64,000 nucleotides of DNA from assembly GCA_910583845.1 (NCBI GenBank), contig CAJUAB010000009.1:94989-158988 (forward strand), in the 5' to 3' direction. The stretch is from an uncultured Acetatifactor sp. Lineage in GTDB: Bacteria; Bacillota; Clostridia; Lachnospirales; Lachnospiraceae. Shown one piece after another: positions 34,194-43,724 of this stretch (its first letter is position 1; every line of letters starts with the position of its first letter). The position numbers and the translations under genes were made by a program. The notes beneath the pieces are model-generated. The model was not told where the DNA came from. It saw only the letters and a list, made by a program, of their open reading frames with translations, and searched no databases.

Positions 34194-35060
34194 ATGGCTG
34201 ACTTGGGTATCCCCCAGAATACAATTGCAGTCTTGCAAAAATACAACTTTGTCTTTCAGAAAAAATTCGGGCAGAACTTTCTGATTGATTCCCATGTGCT
34301 GGAAAAAATCGTGGACGCCGCGCAGATTACCCGCGAAGACTGTGTGCTGGAGATCGGGCCGGGGATTGGCACCATGACCCAGTATCTGGCGGAGAGCGCC
34401 CGGGAGGTGGTGGCGGTGGAAATCGACAGGGCGTTGATTCCGATTTTGCAGGACACCCTGTCCGCCTATGACAATGTGACGGTACGCAATGAGGATATCA
34501 TGAAGGTGGATGTGGGGCAGATCGTCCGGGAGCGCAATCAGGGCAGGCCCATCAAAGTGGTGGCGAATCTGCCCTACTATATAACCACTCCCATTATTAT
34601 GAGTCTTCTGGAGAGTCATGTGCCGGTTCAGAGTATAACGGTCATGGTTCAAAAGGAGGTGGCGGACCGGATGCAGGTGGGGCCAGGCACCAAGGATTAC
34701 GGGGCGTTGTCCCTGGCAGTGCAGTACTATGCCAGACCGGAGGTAGTGGCCCGGGTGCCGGCTAATTGCTTTATGCCCCGGCCCAGTGTGGACAGCACGG
34801 TGGTCCGGCTCACCAGATATCAAAAACCGCCGGTGGAGGCGCGGGATGAGAAGCATTTGTTCGCGCTGATCCGGGCGTCCTTCAATCAGCGCCGCAAGAC
34901 CCTGGCCAACGGTCTGGCCAACGGCGTGGGTATACCCAGGGATCAGGTGACGGCAGCGCTTCAGGAGATGGGACTGCCCGCCACCGTCCGGGGGGAGGCG
35001 CTGACACTGGAGCAATTTGCGACACTCAGCAATCTGCTGATACAAACCCGCGCGGTATGA
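34194..35060 (+). CDS. rsmA: 16S rRNA adenine(1518/1519) N6-dimethyltransferase
   Basis: Protein of 288 residues. Opens with QKKFGQNFLID, has SAM-binding LEIGPGIGTMT and acidic loop AVEIDRALIP, and catalytic NLPYYITTPI. The C-terminal helical domain ends with SFNQRRKTLANGL. It dimethylates two adjacent adenines in helix 45 of 16S rRNA during small-subunit assembly; loss gives kasugamycin resistance in other bacteria. Confidence 0.96.
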   Translation: MADLGIPQNTIAVLQKYNFVFQKKFGQNFLIDSHVLEKIVDAAQITREDCVLEIGPGIGTMTQYLAESAREVVAVEIDRALIPILQDTLSAYDNVTVRNEDIMKVDVGQIVRERNQGRPIKVVANLPYYITTPIIMSLLESHVPVQSITVMVQKEVADRMQVGPGTKDYGALSLAVQYYARPEVVARVPANCFMPRPSVDSTVVRLTRYQKPPVEARDEKHLFALIRASFNQRRKTLANGLANGVGIPRDQVTAALQEMGLPATVRGEALTLEQFATLSNLLIQTRAV

Positions 35061-35118
35061 TATCCTTTGGGGAAAACATGGGAGAAAACCGGCTGTGCCA
35101 CACAGAGCCGGGCGCGGT

Positions 35119-35130
35119 GCAACATCTTGC
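35119..35130 (+). repeat. CATC-loop mini-hairpin downstream of rsmA
   Basis: GCAA-CATC-TTGC follows a GC-rich stretch. A related element with compensated end bases (ACAA-CATC-TTGT) is at 38246-38257. Probably part of terminator-like 3' ends. Confidence 0.4.
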
Positions 35131-35160
35131 ATATATATATTACTTATTCGGGGCTCAATG

Positions 35161-35218
35161 ATAAACCCTGCTTAACTCGGCAGAATTTGATCACAATTCT
35201 GGGAATCGCAGGGTTTAT
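35161..35218. repeat. Nested inverted repeat in the AT-rich gap after rsmA
   Basis: ATAAACCCTGC (35161-35171) pairs perfectly with GCAGGGTTTAT (35208-35218); inside it AGAATT-N7-AATTCT (35182-35200) is another perfect dyad. It could be an rsmA terminator without a good T run, or a remnant of a mobile element. The rest of 35219-35427 has no supported gene. Confidence 0.5.
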
Positions 35219-35427
35219 ATAAATTAATTGTTCTACTGCATCCCGCTTATCACAAAAAAGAGGATCTGTAAAATCATTTTTTCTGTATATACCCTGTTGC
35301 TTTGAACATTTTCCGGTTTTCAGACACGCTCCGGTAGCTCCCGCCAGGGCCGGGGCTGTAGGGGGCCTTTTGCAGTAACAAATATTTATAGATGTAGGAT
35401 TTATGCTGGTATATAACAAAATATAAG

Positions 35428-35505
35428 TTGACAAATGAAAATATTGTGGTAAAATAAATATATCAAGTGTTTTATACTATCTTAAACGGAGCGAATAGTA
35501 TAAAA
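35428..35505 (+). promoter_or_regulatory. Promoter and 5' hairpin for the small secreted protein
   Basis: TTGACA (35428-35433), 16 bases, TAAAAT (35450-35455). An 11-bp perfect dyad TTTTATACTAT / ATAGTATAAAA (35470-35480, 35495-35505) follows in the predicted 5' UTR. Confidence 0.65.
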
Positions 35506-35636
35506 TAGGAAAGACTAGTTTTTCTGCGACTAATTATGCATGGAGGTGGAGCAAATAAAAAAGATATAGCAAGAAAATATGTACATATGTCACTGGAAAT
35601 TGTTTTGTTGTTCTAAAATGAGAGGAGAATGATGTT

Positions 35637-35924
35637 ATGGGTAAAAATTTGAAAAAAAGACTGGTTAGTTTAGCTTTATTGACAACACTGTTGATTGGTA
35701 GCGCGATTAGTGTGCAGGCGGATACTCCAGTTTGTGGCGGTAATCATAGTTATTCTACGGTCAGAGTATTAGATTCAAGCCAATCAGAAGCATATTCGCA
35801 CCAGCATGATGGACAGTTATGTTTCTATTATTATGTACATAAAAGGGTGTTAGAGAGGTGTGCTTGTGGGGCGGAAAGAGTGAATACAATAGATTATACT
35901 GTACATACCAAAACGGGAGTATAA
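35637..35924 (+). CDS. Small secreted Cys/His/Tyr-rich protein, unknown
   Basis: Protein of 95 residues with a clear signal peptide (basic start, LALLTTLLIGSAISVQA, cleavage probably after QA near residue 29). The mature part of about 66 residues has four cysteines (VCGGNH; LCFYYYV; RCACGA) and several histidines, so disulfides or metal binding are possible. AGAGGAGAATGATGTT precedes ATG 35637. Base composition is much more AT-rich than the neighbours, suggesting acquisition. Family not recognised. Confidence 0.7.
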   Translation: MGKNLKKRLVSLALLTTLLIGSAISVQADTPVCGGNHSYSTVRVLDSSQSEAYSHQHDGQLCFYYYVHKRVLERCACGAERVNTIDYTVHTKTGV

Positions 35925-35976
35925 ATCTACAACGTGTTCATAAAACAGAGTAGTACTGAAAAGGCAAATTTATTAT

Positions 35977-38193
35977 ATGAAAAAATGCATTTTACTCATA
36001 TGTGTAATCTTTTTATTTCTGCCCGGCTGTGGCCGGGCAGAAAGTCTTCCGGAAGAATCGGAACCGGCGGATGTGCCTGTGTTTGCCGGCGAAACCTGGG
36101 ATACAGGGATTACGCCGGCTTATATGCCGCAGTTGGGTTCTTTTCTGATTGTGGAAGACATGTTATATTTTGTGGATAAAGGGGACGGAGACTGTGCCAA
36201 AATCTACAGGGTATCTCTGCATGACCTCCAAAGCCCCCAAGAAGCAGAGCTTTTTCTGAAGCAGGAGTCCGGCAATATCGAGGCCATGGTCGCCGGGAAG
36301 GACGAAGCGGGGGCGGACTGTCTGGCGGTCCTTGGTCAGGACGGGGCGGGAGCGCGCTTTCTGGCATTGTACGGATTGGACGGAGGAGAACAGTGGAGCC
36401 AGAGGTGGGATGAGGACGCGTCTGCGGAGGGGCGCGGTCAGGCGGTTCTGCGGCTGGCGCAGGATGAGACGGGGCATTACTATGCCCTGGGATCGGAGCG
36501 GATCTGGCTTTTGGACGAGAAGGGGCATTGGCAGGGCGAGATCGTGTGCCCGGGAAAGAATTATCTGGATCTCTGCGCGGACGGCCGGGGCCAGGTCTAT
36601 GCGACCTGTCAGAACGACCGGGGAGAGAACGTTCTGTATCGGGTGGATTATCAGAAGCGGAAGCTATGGGAAGAGACTTCCGTCTCCTGTGATGGCGCTA
36701 TGTGGACCGGCGGGGAGGATACGCTTCTGATGCAAGGAGACGGAAGCGTGAAGATGTATTCGCCCGGCCGGGGAGATACCACGGAATTGTTTCACATTCT
36801 GCAAGTTCATTTAAGACAGGAGGATGTGCAGACAATGAAAATCCTGCCGGAAGGAGATATGCTGGTGGTGAGCTGGGAGCCCCTGAACAGGGAGGCTCCG
36901 GTGACTGTCACCAGAGTGTATGAAACCCAGGGAGAGCTACAGCCCAAAACAACAATTACATTGCTTCTGCCGCAAGCGCTGCTACAGGCTGATCAAGGAG
37001 CCAAGGGTGGTATATTCGGGAAAATAGTGGAGGAGTTCAATTTTTCAGGCGAGGAATATGAGGTGGTGCTGGAGGGAGTAGAGCTGGGAGAGGGCGCGGA
37101 CCTCTATGCGGCCGTCAACACCCGTCTGCTGGCAAAGGAAAGCGCTGACTTGATCTATTTGCTGGACTATCAGGATATTGAGCGTTATATGGCCAAAGGC
37201 TATCTGGAAGACTTAACGCCCTATCTGGAAGAGTCGGAGAGACTGAGTCAGAATGACTATCTGGAACCGGTGCTGCGATGCTACCGCGTCGGGGACGCGC
37301 TCTACGATATACCGGTCAGCTTTTCCGTGTACACATTGGCGGGAAAGGCGTCGGAATTGGGCGAAGCGCCCGGCTGGACGGTGGATGAGTTCCTGGGCTG
37401 GCTGGAAAATCATCCGGACGTTCTGGCGAAGGAGGGGCTTTCCCGGAGCCATATTCTGACCTATTGCCTCATGGGAGGTATGGATGCGTATTTAGACCGT
37501 GAGAGCCGTCAGGGCCGTTTTGAGGGGGAGGATTTTCAGAGCCTGTTGCAAAGAATCCGCAAGATAGAGCGGGACGATGCGGGGCACTGGGATGACTGGA
37601 GCGAACTGGTGAAAGGCGGAGAGAAGCCGGTTCTGGATCTTATGAATATATCTGATTTCCTGTATTGCGGGGAAATGGAATATCAATATGGAGAAGCATT
37701 GGTGTACAAAGGTTTTCCCACAGAAGACGGCGCTCCCTGCTATTTTTATGATGACAGCGCGATTGCCATATTAAGCAGAAGCGCAAACAAGGAAGGGGCA
37801 TACGCTTTCTGGGAATATTATCTGACCCATCGCGTTATGACCCTGTCGGAGAGTTCCTATTTTACAAATCGCGACGCGCTGGAAAAAAGCATGGAATACG
37901 CTTCGGATCAATACAGAGCGGACAGGGATTCCGGAGAGGGGCACTTGAGCGCCGCCAAGTCGGAGGGCCTTGAGGAAGGCGTTGACTGGTATCCGGCCAT
38001 GACGCAGCAGCAGCGGGACAAACAGCTCGCCATGATGGAGTACGTGAGGCCGGATACCCTGGAGAATATGACCATCCGGAACATGATTCTGGAGGAGGCG
38101 CAGTACTATTTCGAGGGTGACAAATCATTGGAGGAAACCTGCGGCGTCATACAGAGCCGGGTGCAGCTGTATCTGGACGAGACAGGAAGGTAA
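35977..38193 (+). CDS. Large lipoprotein with solute-binding-like C-terminal domain
   Basis: Protein of 738 residues. Lipoprotein signal with lipobox LPGC at about 19. Residues about 45-320 look like a repeated beta-strand sensor or propeller (recurring LALYGLDGG, WLLDEKGHW, YRVDYQKRK). Residues about 330-735 resemble a family 1 extracellular solute-binding protein (IVEEFNFSGEEYEVVLEG, DLIYLLDYQDIERYMAKGYL, YDIPVSFSVYTLAGK). No permease genes are adjacent. It may be a surface sensor that binds a sugar or similar ligand. The ribosome site is weak (AAAAGGCAAA). It probably shares the promoter at 35428. Confidence 0.75.
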   Translation: MKKCILLICVIFLFLPGCGRAESLPEESEPADVPVFAGETWDTGITPAYMPQLGSFLIVEDMLYFVDKGDGDCAKIYRVSLHDLQSPQEAELFLKQESGNIEAMVAGKDEAGADCLAVLGQDGAGARFLALYGLDGGEQWSQRWDEDASAEGRGQAVLRLAQDETGHYYALGSERIWLLDEKGHWQGEIVCPGKNYLDLCADGRGQVYATCQNDRGENVLYRVDYQKRKLWEETSVSCDGAMWTGGEDTLLMQGDGSVKMYSPGRGDTTELFHILQVHLRQEDVQTMKILPEGDMLVVSWEPLNREAPVTVTRVYETQGELQPKTTITLLLPQALLQADQGAKGGIFGKIVEEFNFSGEEYEVVLEGVELGEGADLYAAVNTRLLAKESADLIYLLDYQDIERYMAKGYLEDLTPYLEESERLSQNDYLEPVLRCYRVGDALYDIPVSFSVYTLAGKASELGEAPGWTVDEFLGWLENHPDVLAKEGLSRSHILTYCLMGGMDAYLDRESRQGRFEGEDFQSLLQRIRKIERDDAGHWDDWSELVKGGEKPVLDLMNISDFLYCGEMEYQYGEALVYKGFPTEDGAPCYFYDDSAIAILSRSANKEGAYAFWEYYLTHRVMTLSESSYFTNRDALEKSMEYASDQYRADRDSGEGHLSAAKSEGLEEGVDWYPAMTQQQRDKQLAMMEYVRPDTLENMTIRNMILEEAQYYFEGDKSLEETCGVIQSRVQLYLDETGR

Positions 38194-38224
38194 AACCGTA
38201 TTTTCTTTATAAACGATATCTAGT

Positions 38225-38276
38225 CGGGCCCGGCCTGGGCCCGGCACAACATCTTGTATTTTTTCTCTTTTTTTTC
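38225..38276 (+). terminator. Terminator after the lipoprotein gene
   Basis: CGGGCCC-GGCCT-GGGCCCG, then ACAA-CATC-TTGT, then two T-rich runs. Confidence 0.65.
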
Positions 38277-38287
38277 CACATTTAATT

Positions 38288-38316
38288 TTGACATACTCCA
38301 CGCACTGTGATACACT
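38288..38316 (+). promoter_or_regulatory. Sigma-A promoter of the TPR/pseudo-AAA gene
   Basis: TTGACA, 17 bases, TACACT (a TATAAC alternative is nine bases later). About 145 bases of leader follow, without recognised structure. Confidence 0.7.
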
Positions 38317-38466
38317 TATTATAACTGTTTACCATGCAAAACGGCGGCGGAATATGGGCCCGCCGGATGTTCTGCAGGGGGGCTTTCTGATACGGACCGG
38401 CGCAGGATCGCAGACCGGCGGGAACTGGATTATGACAGGACCCGGAGGTGCGGGAAAGAGGAAACT

Positions 38467-41400
38467 TTGGATAAAAATGAGTATAAAATAAAATCGGATG
38501 AGATAAAGGCATTGATTGCCCAGGGGGAATACCAGCAGGCGGCGGAGATTGCGGACAGTATAGACTGGCGCCGGGTCAAAAGCGTAATGATGCTGTGTAC
38601 CATCAGTGATCTCTATAAAATCAACCGCAGATATGAGGACAGCCGGGATATATTGCTGCTGGCTTACGACCGCCATCCCGGGGGACGCACCATTGTGTAT
38701 TCTCTGTGCGAACTGTCTATCAAGATTGAAGACTATGTGATGGCTATAGAGTACTACAAGGAATTTGTGCAGATCGCCCCCAAGGATACGGGGCGCTACA
38801 TTTTGCAGTACAAGCTGTACCAGGCCCAGGATGTGAGCCTGGAGGAGCGCATCGCGGTGCTGGAGGAGCTGAAGGCAAAGGATTACCGGGAGAAATGGGC
38901 CTATGAACTGGCCTATCTGTATCACCGGGTGGGGCTGGCTACCAAATGTATTGAAGAGTGCGACGAGCTGATTCTGTGGTTTGGAGAGGGAAAATATGTG
39001 GTGAAAGCCATGGAACTCAAGATGCTGCACCAGCCTCTCTCCGATGAGCAGCAGGGAAAATACGACAGCCGCTTTCAGCCGCAACCGGTATATGGGGACG
39101 GGGAGGCGTACTATGAAGACGGGGGGCCTGCCTGTGAAGACGCGGAGGGGCAGCAGTACGATCCTGAGAACACCTATGTGGCGGAGACGGAGGAACAGGG
39201 GCTGGCGGAGGAAGCCCGTTCCGCGGTACAGCCCGTGGATGTGCTACATGCTCCCACGATTCGTATCCCTTCGGAGGAGATAGAGATCCAGGTCAAGACC
39301 ATGGATGTGGGGAAATATAACACCATCAACCTGCAAAAGGAGTTGGCGGAAGGATTGCGGGAGGTGCTGGAGGAAGAAGAGACACAGGATGCCGACGGCT
39401 TTACAGAGCCTGTGACGGAGATGAGCGGAGCCGGGAGCCCACGGACGGAAGCTGCGGACGGAGCCGGGCGCTCACGGGCCGGGATGGCGGATGACGCCAT
39501 GGATGAGACGGAGCAGGTGGAGACGGAGGTTTTCTTTGGCGCCACGGGCGAGATGGGGGACATAAGTCTTTCGGAGACAGCCCCGGAGTCCGAAGAGATA
39601 TTGACAGGGGAAGAAGTCTACACAGAAGAAATACCGGCGCTTCGGACAAAGTCCGGAGAGGAAGAATTGCCCGGGACAGAGGATACCCCTTCCGGGGAGG
39701 CGGGGCGTGAAAAAGAGGATATGACTTCTCAAGACGAGATGCCTGCGGAGCCGGTGGACCAGACGGCGGCTCTGGTCATGGAGCAGCTGCGGCAGCAGAA
39801 TCTGGGAATTGAGCCCCCCAAAGAGATGGCGGAAGTGCTGTCCATGGAGTCTGACGGGCAGATCAGTATGGTGGTTCCCGAGTCGGAAAAGGTGGAAAAA
39901 CAGATCACCGGCCAGATGCGCATAGAAGATATACTGGCCGAGTGGGAGCGCATGAAGCGCAACAATGAGGAGCGGCGCAGGGAGGCGCTTCATCAGAAGG
40001 TATTGCGGCAGACGGGGCCGATGTTCACCGCTTTTGAGAAGTCCATCCGGGACGGCCTTCTGGAAAAGCTGGAACAGGGGGCGGAGCCGGAGGATATTCT
40101 GGCGGAGGCGGAGAGATTTTCCGGCAAAGAAGCCGTTGAGGCTGTGACGGAAGAGAACGCGGAATCTGCGGGCGAAAAGCCACGCGGGAAGGCGGAATCT
40201 TACAAAGAAAAAGCGGACGCGGAAGAACCTGTGGAAGCGCTTTATGAAGATTTCCCTGATGAGGAGGGAAAATATTACGGGGATCGGGTTTCTGCTCAGG
40301 GGGCCGGAACCGGGGAGTACGGTGTTCGGGCTGCGGAGAGAGAAGCGGCGGAGGAGTTTTACGAAGAGGAGCCCGCAGAGGGTTATTTTGAAGAGGAGTC
40401 CGCGGGCGAGGAAGCGGTAGAAGAGTTTTTCGAAGAGGAGTCCGCGGGCGAGGAAGCGGCAGAGGCGTTTTACGGAGAGGAGTCCCCGGACGGGGAAGTG
40501 GCAGAAGCGTTTTATGGGGAGGAGTCCCCGGGCGGGGAAGCGGCAGAGGCGCTTTATGAGGAGGAGTCCCCGGACGGGGAAGCGGCAGAGGCGTTTTACG
40601 GGGAGGAGTCCCTGGGCGGGGAAGCGGCAGAGGCGTTTTACGGGGAGGAGTCCCCGGACGGGGAAGCGGCAGAGGTGTTTTACGGGGAGGAGTCCCTGGG
40701 CGGGGAAGCGGCAGAGGCGTTTTACGAGGAGGAGTCCCCGGAGGAATTTCGCAGAGGGGAACGGAAGGGACCAAAGCCTGTGGAAACAGCGTCTTACAGG
40801 AAAAAACCTGCGGACAAAAAGCCTGTGAAACAACCCCAGGGGGCCCCGGCATCAGAAGAGACGGCATCCGCCGACAATTCCGGCGAAGCCCGGCCGTCCG
40901 GAGAGAAGCCCAGACTGCGGGCGCTGACCAGGGAAGAGAAGGAGCTTTTCGGTTCCTTTATCCAGAGCAAGTCCTCCCGGGAAAAGCTGATAGGCGCCAT
41001 TGATTCCATCAGCATGGCTTCCTACACCGGCAATGTGGTGATAACCGGCGATGAGGGTATGGACACGCTGACCCTGGCCAAAAACATGATCCGGGAAGTG
41101 CGTATGACAGACAGCAATTTTTCCGGTAAAACTGCCAAGATCTCCGGAAAGTCCCTGAATCAGCGGGACATTGCGAAGACCCTGGACGGCCTGGCCAACG
41201 GCGCTCTGATCATCCAGAAAGCCTCTCATATGAACAAAGACACAGTGGACGCGCTCTACAAGGCATTGCAGCAGGAAAAGTATGGACTTATTGTGATCAT
41301 CGAAGATACCCGCAAAGCCATGAATAAATTTCTGGGCGTGTACACCAGGCTGGCGGAATGTTTCAATGCCAGAATGGATATGGAGGCTCTGAGCAATGAC

Positions 41401-41664
41401 GCTCTGGTCGCCTTCGGCAAAAAATACGCCAGAGACAAGGAGTATTCCATTGACGAGCTGGGCATCCTGGCGCTGCACACGAGGATCGCGGAACAGCAGA
41501 CAAGCAACCATGCGGTGACAATCCTGGATGTGAAGGGAATTATGGATGAGGCCATCCGACACGCAAATCGCAAATCCATGGGGCACTTTGTGGACATTCT
41601 GCTGGCTAAGCGCTATGACGAGGAAGATATGATTATCCTGCGGGAAAACGACTTTATATATTGA
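38467..41664 (+). CDS. TPR protein with acidic repeats and degenerate SpoVK-like AAA domain
   Basis: Protein of 1065 residues, TTG start behind AAAGAGGAAAC. Residues 1-210 are TPR-like helical repeats (LIAQGEYQQAAEIADS onward). Residues 210-815 are acidic and disordered, including eight 14-residue repeats (EESPDGEAAEAFYG type). Residues 815-1065 look like a CbbX/SpoVK AAA module, but the P-loop is GDEGMDTLTLAK with no GKT/S, and the Walker B is LIIQKASHM with no DE. It should therefore not hydrolyse ATP and may be a scaffold. It sits between a lipoprotein and glgB with its own promoter; cellular role unknown. Confidence 0.75.
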   Translation: MDKNEYKIKSDEIKALIAQGEYQQAAEIADSIDWRRVKSVMMLCTISDLYKINRRYEDSRDILLLAYDRHPGGRTIVYSLCELSIKIEDYVMAIEYYKEFVQIAPKDTGRYILQYKLYQAQDVSLEERIAVLEELKAKDYREKWAYELAYLYHRVGLATKCIEECDELILWFGEGKYVVKAMELKMLHQPLSDEQQGKYDSRFQPQPVYGDGEAYYEDGGPACEDAEGQQYDPENTYVAETEEQGLAEEARSAVQPVDVLHAPTIRIPSEEIEIQVKTMDVGKYNTINLQKELAEGLREVLEEEETQDADGFTEPVTEMSGAGSPRTEAADGAGRSRAGMADDAMDETEQVETEVFFGATGEMGDISLSETAPESEEILTGEEVYTEEIPALRTKSGEEELPGTEDTPSGEAGREKEDMTSQDEMPAEPVDQTAALVMEQLRQQNLGIEPPKEMAEVLSMESDGQISMVVPESEKVEKQITGQMRIEDILAEWERMKRNNEERRREALHQKVLRQTGPMFTAFEKSIRDGLLEKLEQGAEPEDILAEAERFSGKEAVEAVTEENAESAGEKPRGKAESYKEKADAEEPVEALYEDFPDEEGKYYGDRVSAQGAGTGEYGVRAAEREAAEEFYEEEPAEGYFEEESAGEEAVEEFFEEESAGEEAAEAFYGEESPDGEVAEAFYGEESPGGEAAEALYEEESPDGEAAEAFYGEESLGGEAAEAFYGEESPDGEAAEVFYGEESLGGEAAEAFYEEESPEEFRRGERKGPKPVETASYRKKPADKKPVKQPQGAPASEETASADNSGEARPSGEKPRLRALTREEKELFGSFIQSKSSREKLIGAIDSISMASYTGNVVITGDEGMDTLTLAKNMIREVRMTDSNFSGKTAKISGKSLNQRDIAKTLDGLANGALIIQKASHMNKDTVDALYKALQQEKYGLIVIIEDTRKAMNKFLGVYTRLAECFNARMDMEALSNDALVAFGKKYARDKEYSIDELGILALHTRIAEQQTSNHAVTILDVKGIMDEAIRHANRKSMGHFVDILLAKRYDEEDMIILRENDFIY
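40393..40728 (+). repeat. Eight 42-bp tandem coding repeats
   Basis: Eight consecutive 14-codon units. The last four alternate EESP and EESL, making an 84-bp higher-order unit, a sign of recent duplication. A ninth unit is broken off at EESPEE. Confidence 0.9.
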
Positions 41665-41702
41665 CCAGTCCCATCACTTGCGGGGAGCATATCGCAATGG
41701 GC
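41655..41702 (+). repeat. 48-bp intergenic repeat, copy B
   Basis: Partner of 26347-26394. It begins inside the last codons of the TPR gene and ends 33 bases before the glgB start. This copy also has a CCCAT/ATGGG dyad and is followed by a TATAAAAT-like box. Confidence 0.55.
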
Positions 41703-41735
41703 TGAGTATAAAATAGATGACCGGGAGGTAGGGGT

Positions 41736-43712
41736 ATGGCGAAGGCGAAGGCAAATATGCCTGGAGAAGACACACAGAAGAGACAGGCGGAAAAGGTACG
41801 GGAGACGGAGAAACAGGAGGAAACCGTGTTTATCTCCGAGGCGGATCAGTACCTGTTCGCCCAGGGAACACATTATGATATCTACAAAAAACTGGGGGCT
41901 CATCCGTCCAGGGAGGACGGCGTGGAGGGCGTGTTTTTCGGCGTGTGGGCGCCCAACGCGGCCAGCGTCCATGTGATCGGGGAGTTCAACGGATGGAATG
42001 AGGAAAGCCACCCCATGGAAAAGCTGGGGCCTGGCGGAATCCATAAGCTGTTTGTGCCCGGTGTGCAGGAAGGCTGTATGTACAAATTCCTGATTACCAC
42101 CCAGGAAGGTTATAAGCTCTACAAGGCGGACCCTTTTGCCAATTACGCGGAGTATCGCCCGGGTACGGCTTCCAGAGTGACGGATCTCTCGGGATTTGCG
42201 TGGGAGGACGGGAAATGGCTGGAGGAGCGGGATCAGAAGGATGTGCAGAAGCAGCCGCTGGCGATATATGAATGCCATATAGGTTCTTTTATGAAACATC
42301 CCAACGGCACCAAGGAGGGCTTTTACAACTATCGGGAGTTTGCGGACCGCATTGTGGAATACCTGAAGGAGATGCGCTACACGCACATCGAGCTGATGGG
42401 GATTGCGGAACATCCCTTTGACGGCTCCTGGGGTTATCAGGTGACAGGATATTACGCGCCCACATCCCGCTACGGGACTCCCAAGGATTTCATGTATCTG
42501 GTAAACAAGCTGCATAAAAATAAGATCGGCGTGATTCTGGACTGGGTGCCGGCCCATTTTGCCATGGACGCCCACGGATTGAGTTGTTTTGACGGCCAGT
42601 GCATCTTTGAGCATCCCGACCCGCGGCTGGGGGAGCATCCTGACTGGGGCACCAAGATTTTCAATTACGGCAAGACAGAGATCAAAAATTTCCTGATTGC
42701 CAACGCGCTGTTCTGGCTGAAAGAATTTCATGTGGACGGAATCCGGGTGGACGCCGTGGCATCCATGCTGTATCTGGACTATGGCAAGAAGGACGGTCAG
42801 TGGCTGCCCAACAAGTTCGGGGGCAATAAGAATCTGGAGGCCATAGAATTTTTCAAGCATCTGAATTCCGTGATCCGGGGAACCTATCCGGGATTCATGA
42901 CCATCGCGGAGGAGTCCACGGCCTGGCCTAATGTGACAAGCGAGATCGGCGGGGAAGGCCTGGGCTTTACATTCAAATGGAATATGGGCTGGATGCATGA
43001 TTTCTGCGAATATATGAAGTTGGACCCGCTGTACCGCAAGGGCAATCACTATGCCATGTCTTTTGCCATGAGTTACAATGAGAGCGAAAATTATATCCTT
43101 CCGCTGTCTCACGACGAGGTGGTACACCTGAAATGCTCCATGGTGAACAAGATGCCCGGCTATCAGGTGGACAAATATGCCAATCTGCGGGTGGGGTATA
43201 CCTATATGTTTGGCCACTGCGGCAAGAAGCTGCTGTTTATGGGCCAAGATTTCGGGCAGGAGAGAGAGTGGAGCGAGGAGCGGGAACTGGACTGGTTTCT
43301 GCTGCAGGAGAGATATAATCTGGGCATGCACAACTATGTGCGGGATCTGCTGGAGCTGTACCGCAAGTATCCCTGCATGTATGAGAACGATAATTCCTGG
43401 AAGGGCTTCGAGTGGATGAACGCGGACGACGCGGACAAGAGCACCTATTCCTTTGTGAGAAAATCCGAAAGCGGCCGCAACAACCTCCTGTTTGTGATGA
43501 ACATGACCCCCATGCGCTGGGAGGATTATATGGTGCCTGTGCCGAAGAAGAAAAAGTACAAGCTGGTGCTTAACAGCGATGACACCTGCTACGGAGGCAA
43601 CGGAAACGCGGTTCCGGAGGAACTGGCTGCGGAGGAGGAGCCCTGTCATTATCATGATTACTCCATCTCCTTTGACCTGCCTCCTTATACCGCCGTGGTA
43701 TTTCAGTTCTGA
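41736..43712 (+). CDS. glgB: 1,4-alpha-glucan branching enzyme
   Basis: Protein of 658 residues. A charged N-terminal stretch (1-35) is followed by a CBM48 domain (FFGVWAPNAASVHVIGEFNGW, about 67-87), then the GH13 barrel: D339 nucleophile in GIRVDAV, E392 acid/base in IAEESTAWP, and LSHDEVVH for the third carboxylate. It introduces alpha-1,6 branches into glycogen in the cytosol. No other glycogen gene is adjacent. GGGAGGTAGGGGT precedes ATG. Confidence 0.95.
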   Translation: MAKAKANMPGEDTQKRQAEKVRETEKQEETVFISEADQYLFAQGTHYDIYKKLGAHPSREDGVEGVFFGVWAPNAASVHVIGEFNGWNEESHPMEKLGPGGIHKLFVPGVQEGCMYKFLITTQEGYKLYKADPFANYAEYRPGTASRVTDLSGFAWEDGKWLEERDQKDVQKQPLAIYECHIGSFMKHPNGTKEGFYNYREFADRIVEYLKEMRYTHIELMGIAEHPFDGSWGYQVTGYYAPTSRYGTPKDFMYLVNKLHKNKIGVILDWVPAHFAMDAHGLSCFDGQCIFEHPDPRLGEHPDWGTKIFNYGKTEIKNFLIANALFWLKEFHVDGIRVDAVASMLYLDYGKKDGQWLPNKFGGNKNLEAIEFFKHLNSVIRGTYPGFMTIAEESTAWPNVTSEIGGEGLGFTFKWNMGWMHDFCEYMKLDPLYRKGNHYAMSFAMSYNESENYILPLSHDEVVHLKCSMVNKMPGYQVDKYANLRVGYTYMFGHCGKKLLFMGQDFGQEREWSEERELDWFLLQERYNLGMHNYVRDLLELYRKYPCMYENDNSWKGFEWMNADDADKSTYSFVRKSESGRNNLLFVMNMTPMRWEDYMVPVPKKKKYKLVLNSDDTCYGGNGNAVPEELAAEEEPCHYHDYSISFDLPPYTAVVFQF

Positions 43713-43724
43713 AGCGGCTGTTAT

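Noticed and set aside
35144..35434. 96-codon minus-strand frame in the AT-rich gap
   Set aside because: No ribosome site, no domain, and it crosses the nested inverted repeat and the promoter of the plus-strand gene. At most a decayed fragment.
40393..40728. Regular repeats considered as a CRISPR array
   Set aside because: The units are contiguous, in frame and without spacers; they code for 14-residue protein repeats.
39472..40867. Long minus-strand frames with Arg/Leu/Pro repeats
   Set aside because: They are the complement of the 42-bp tandem coding repeats in the TPR gene.
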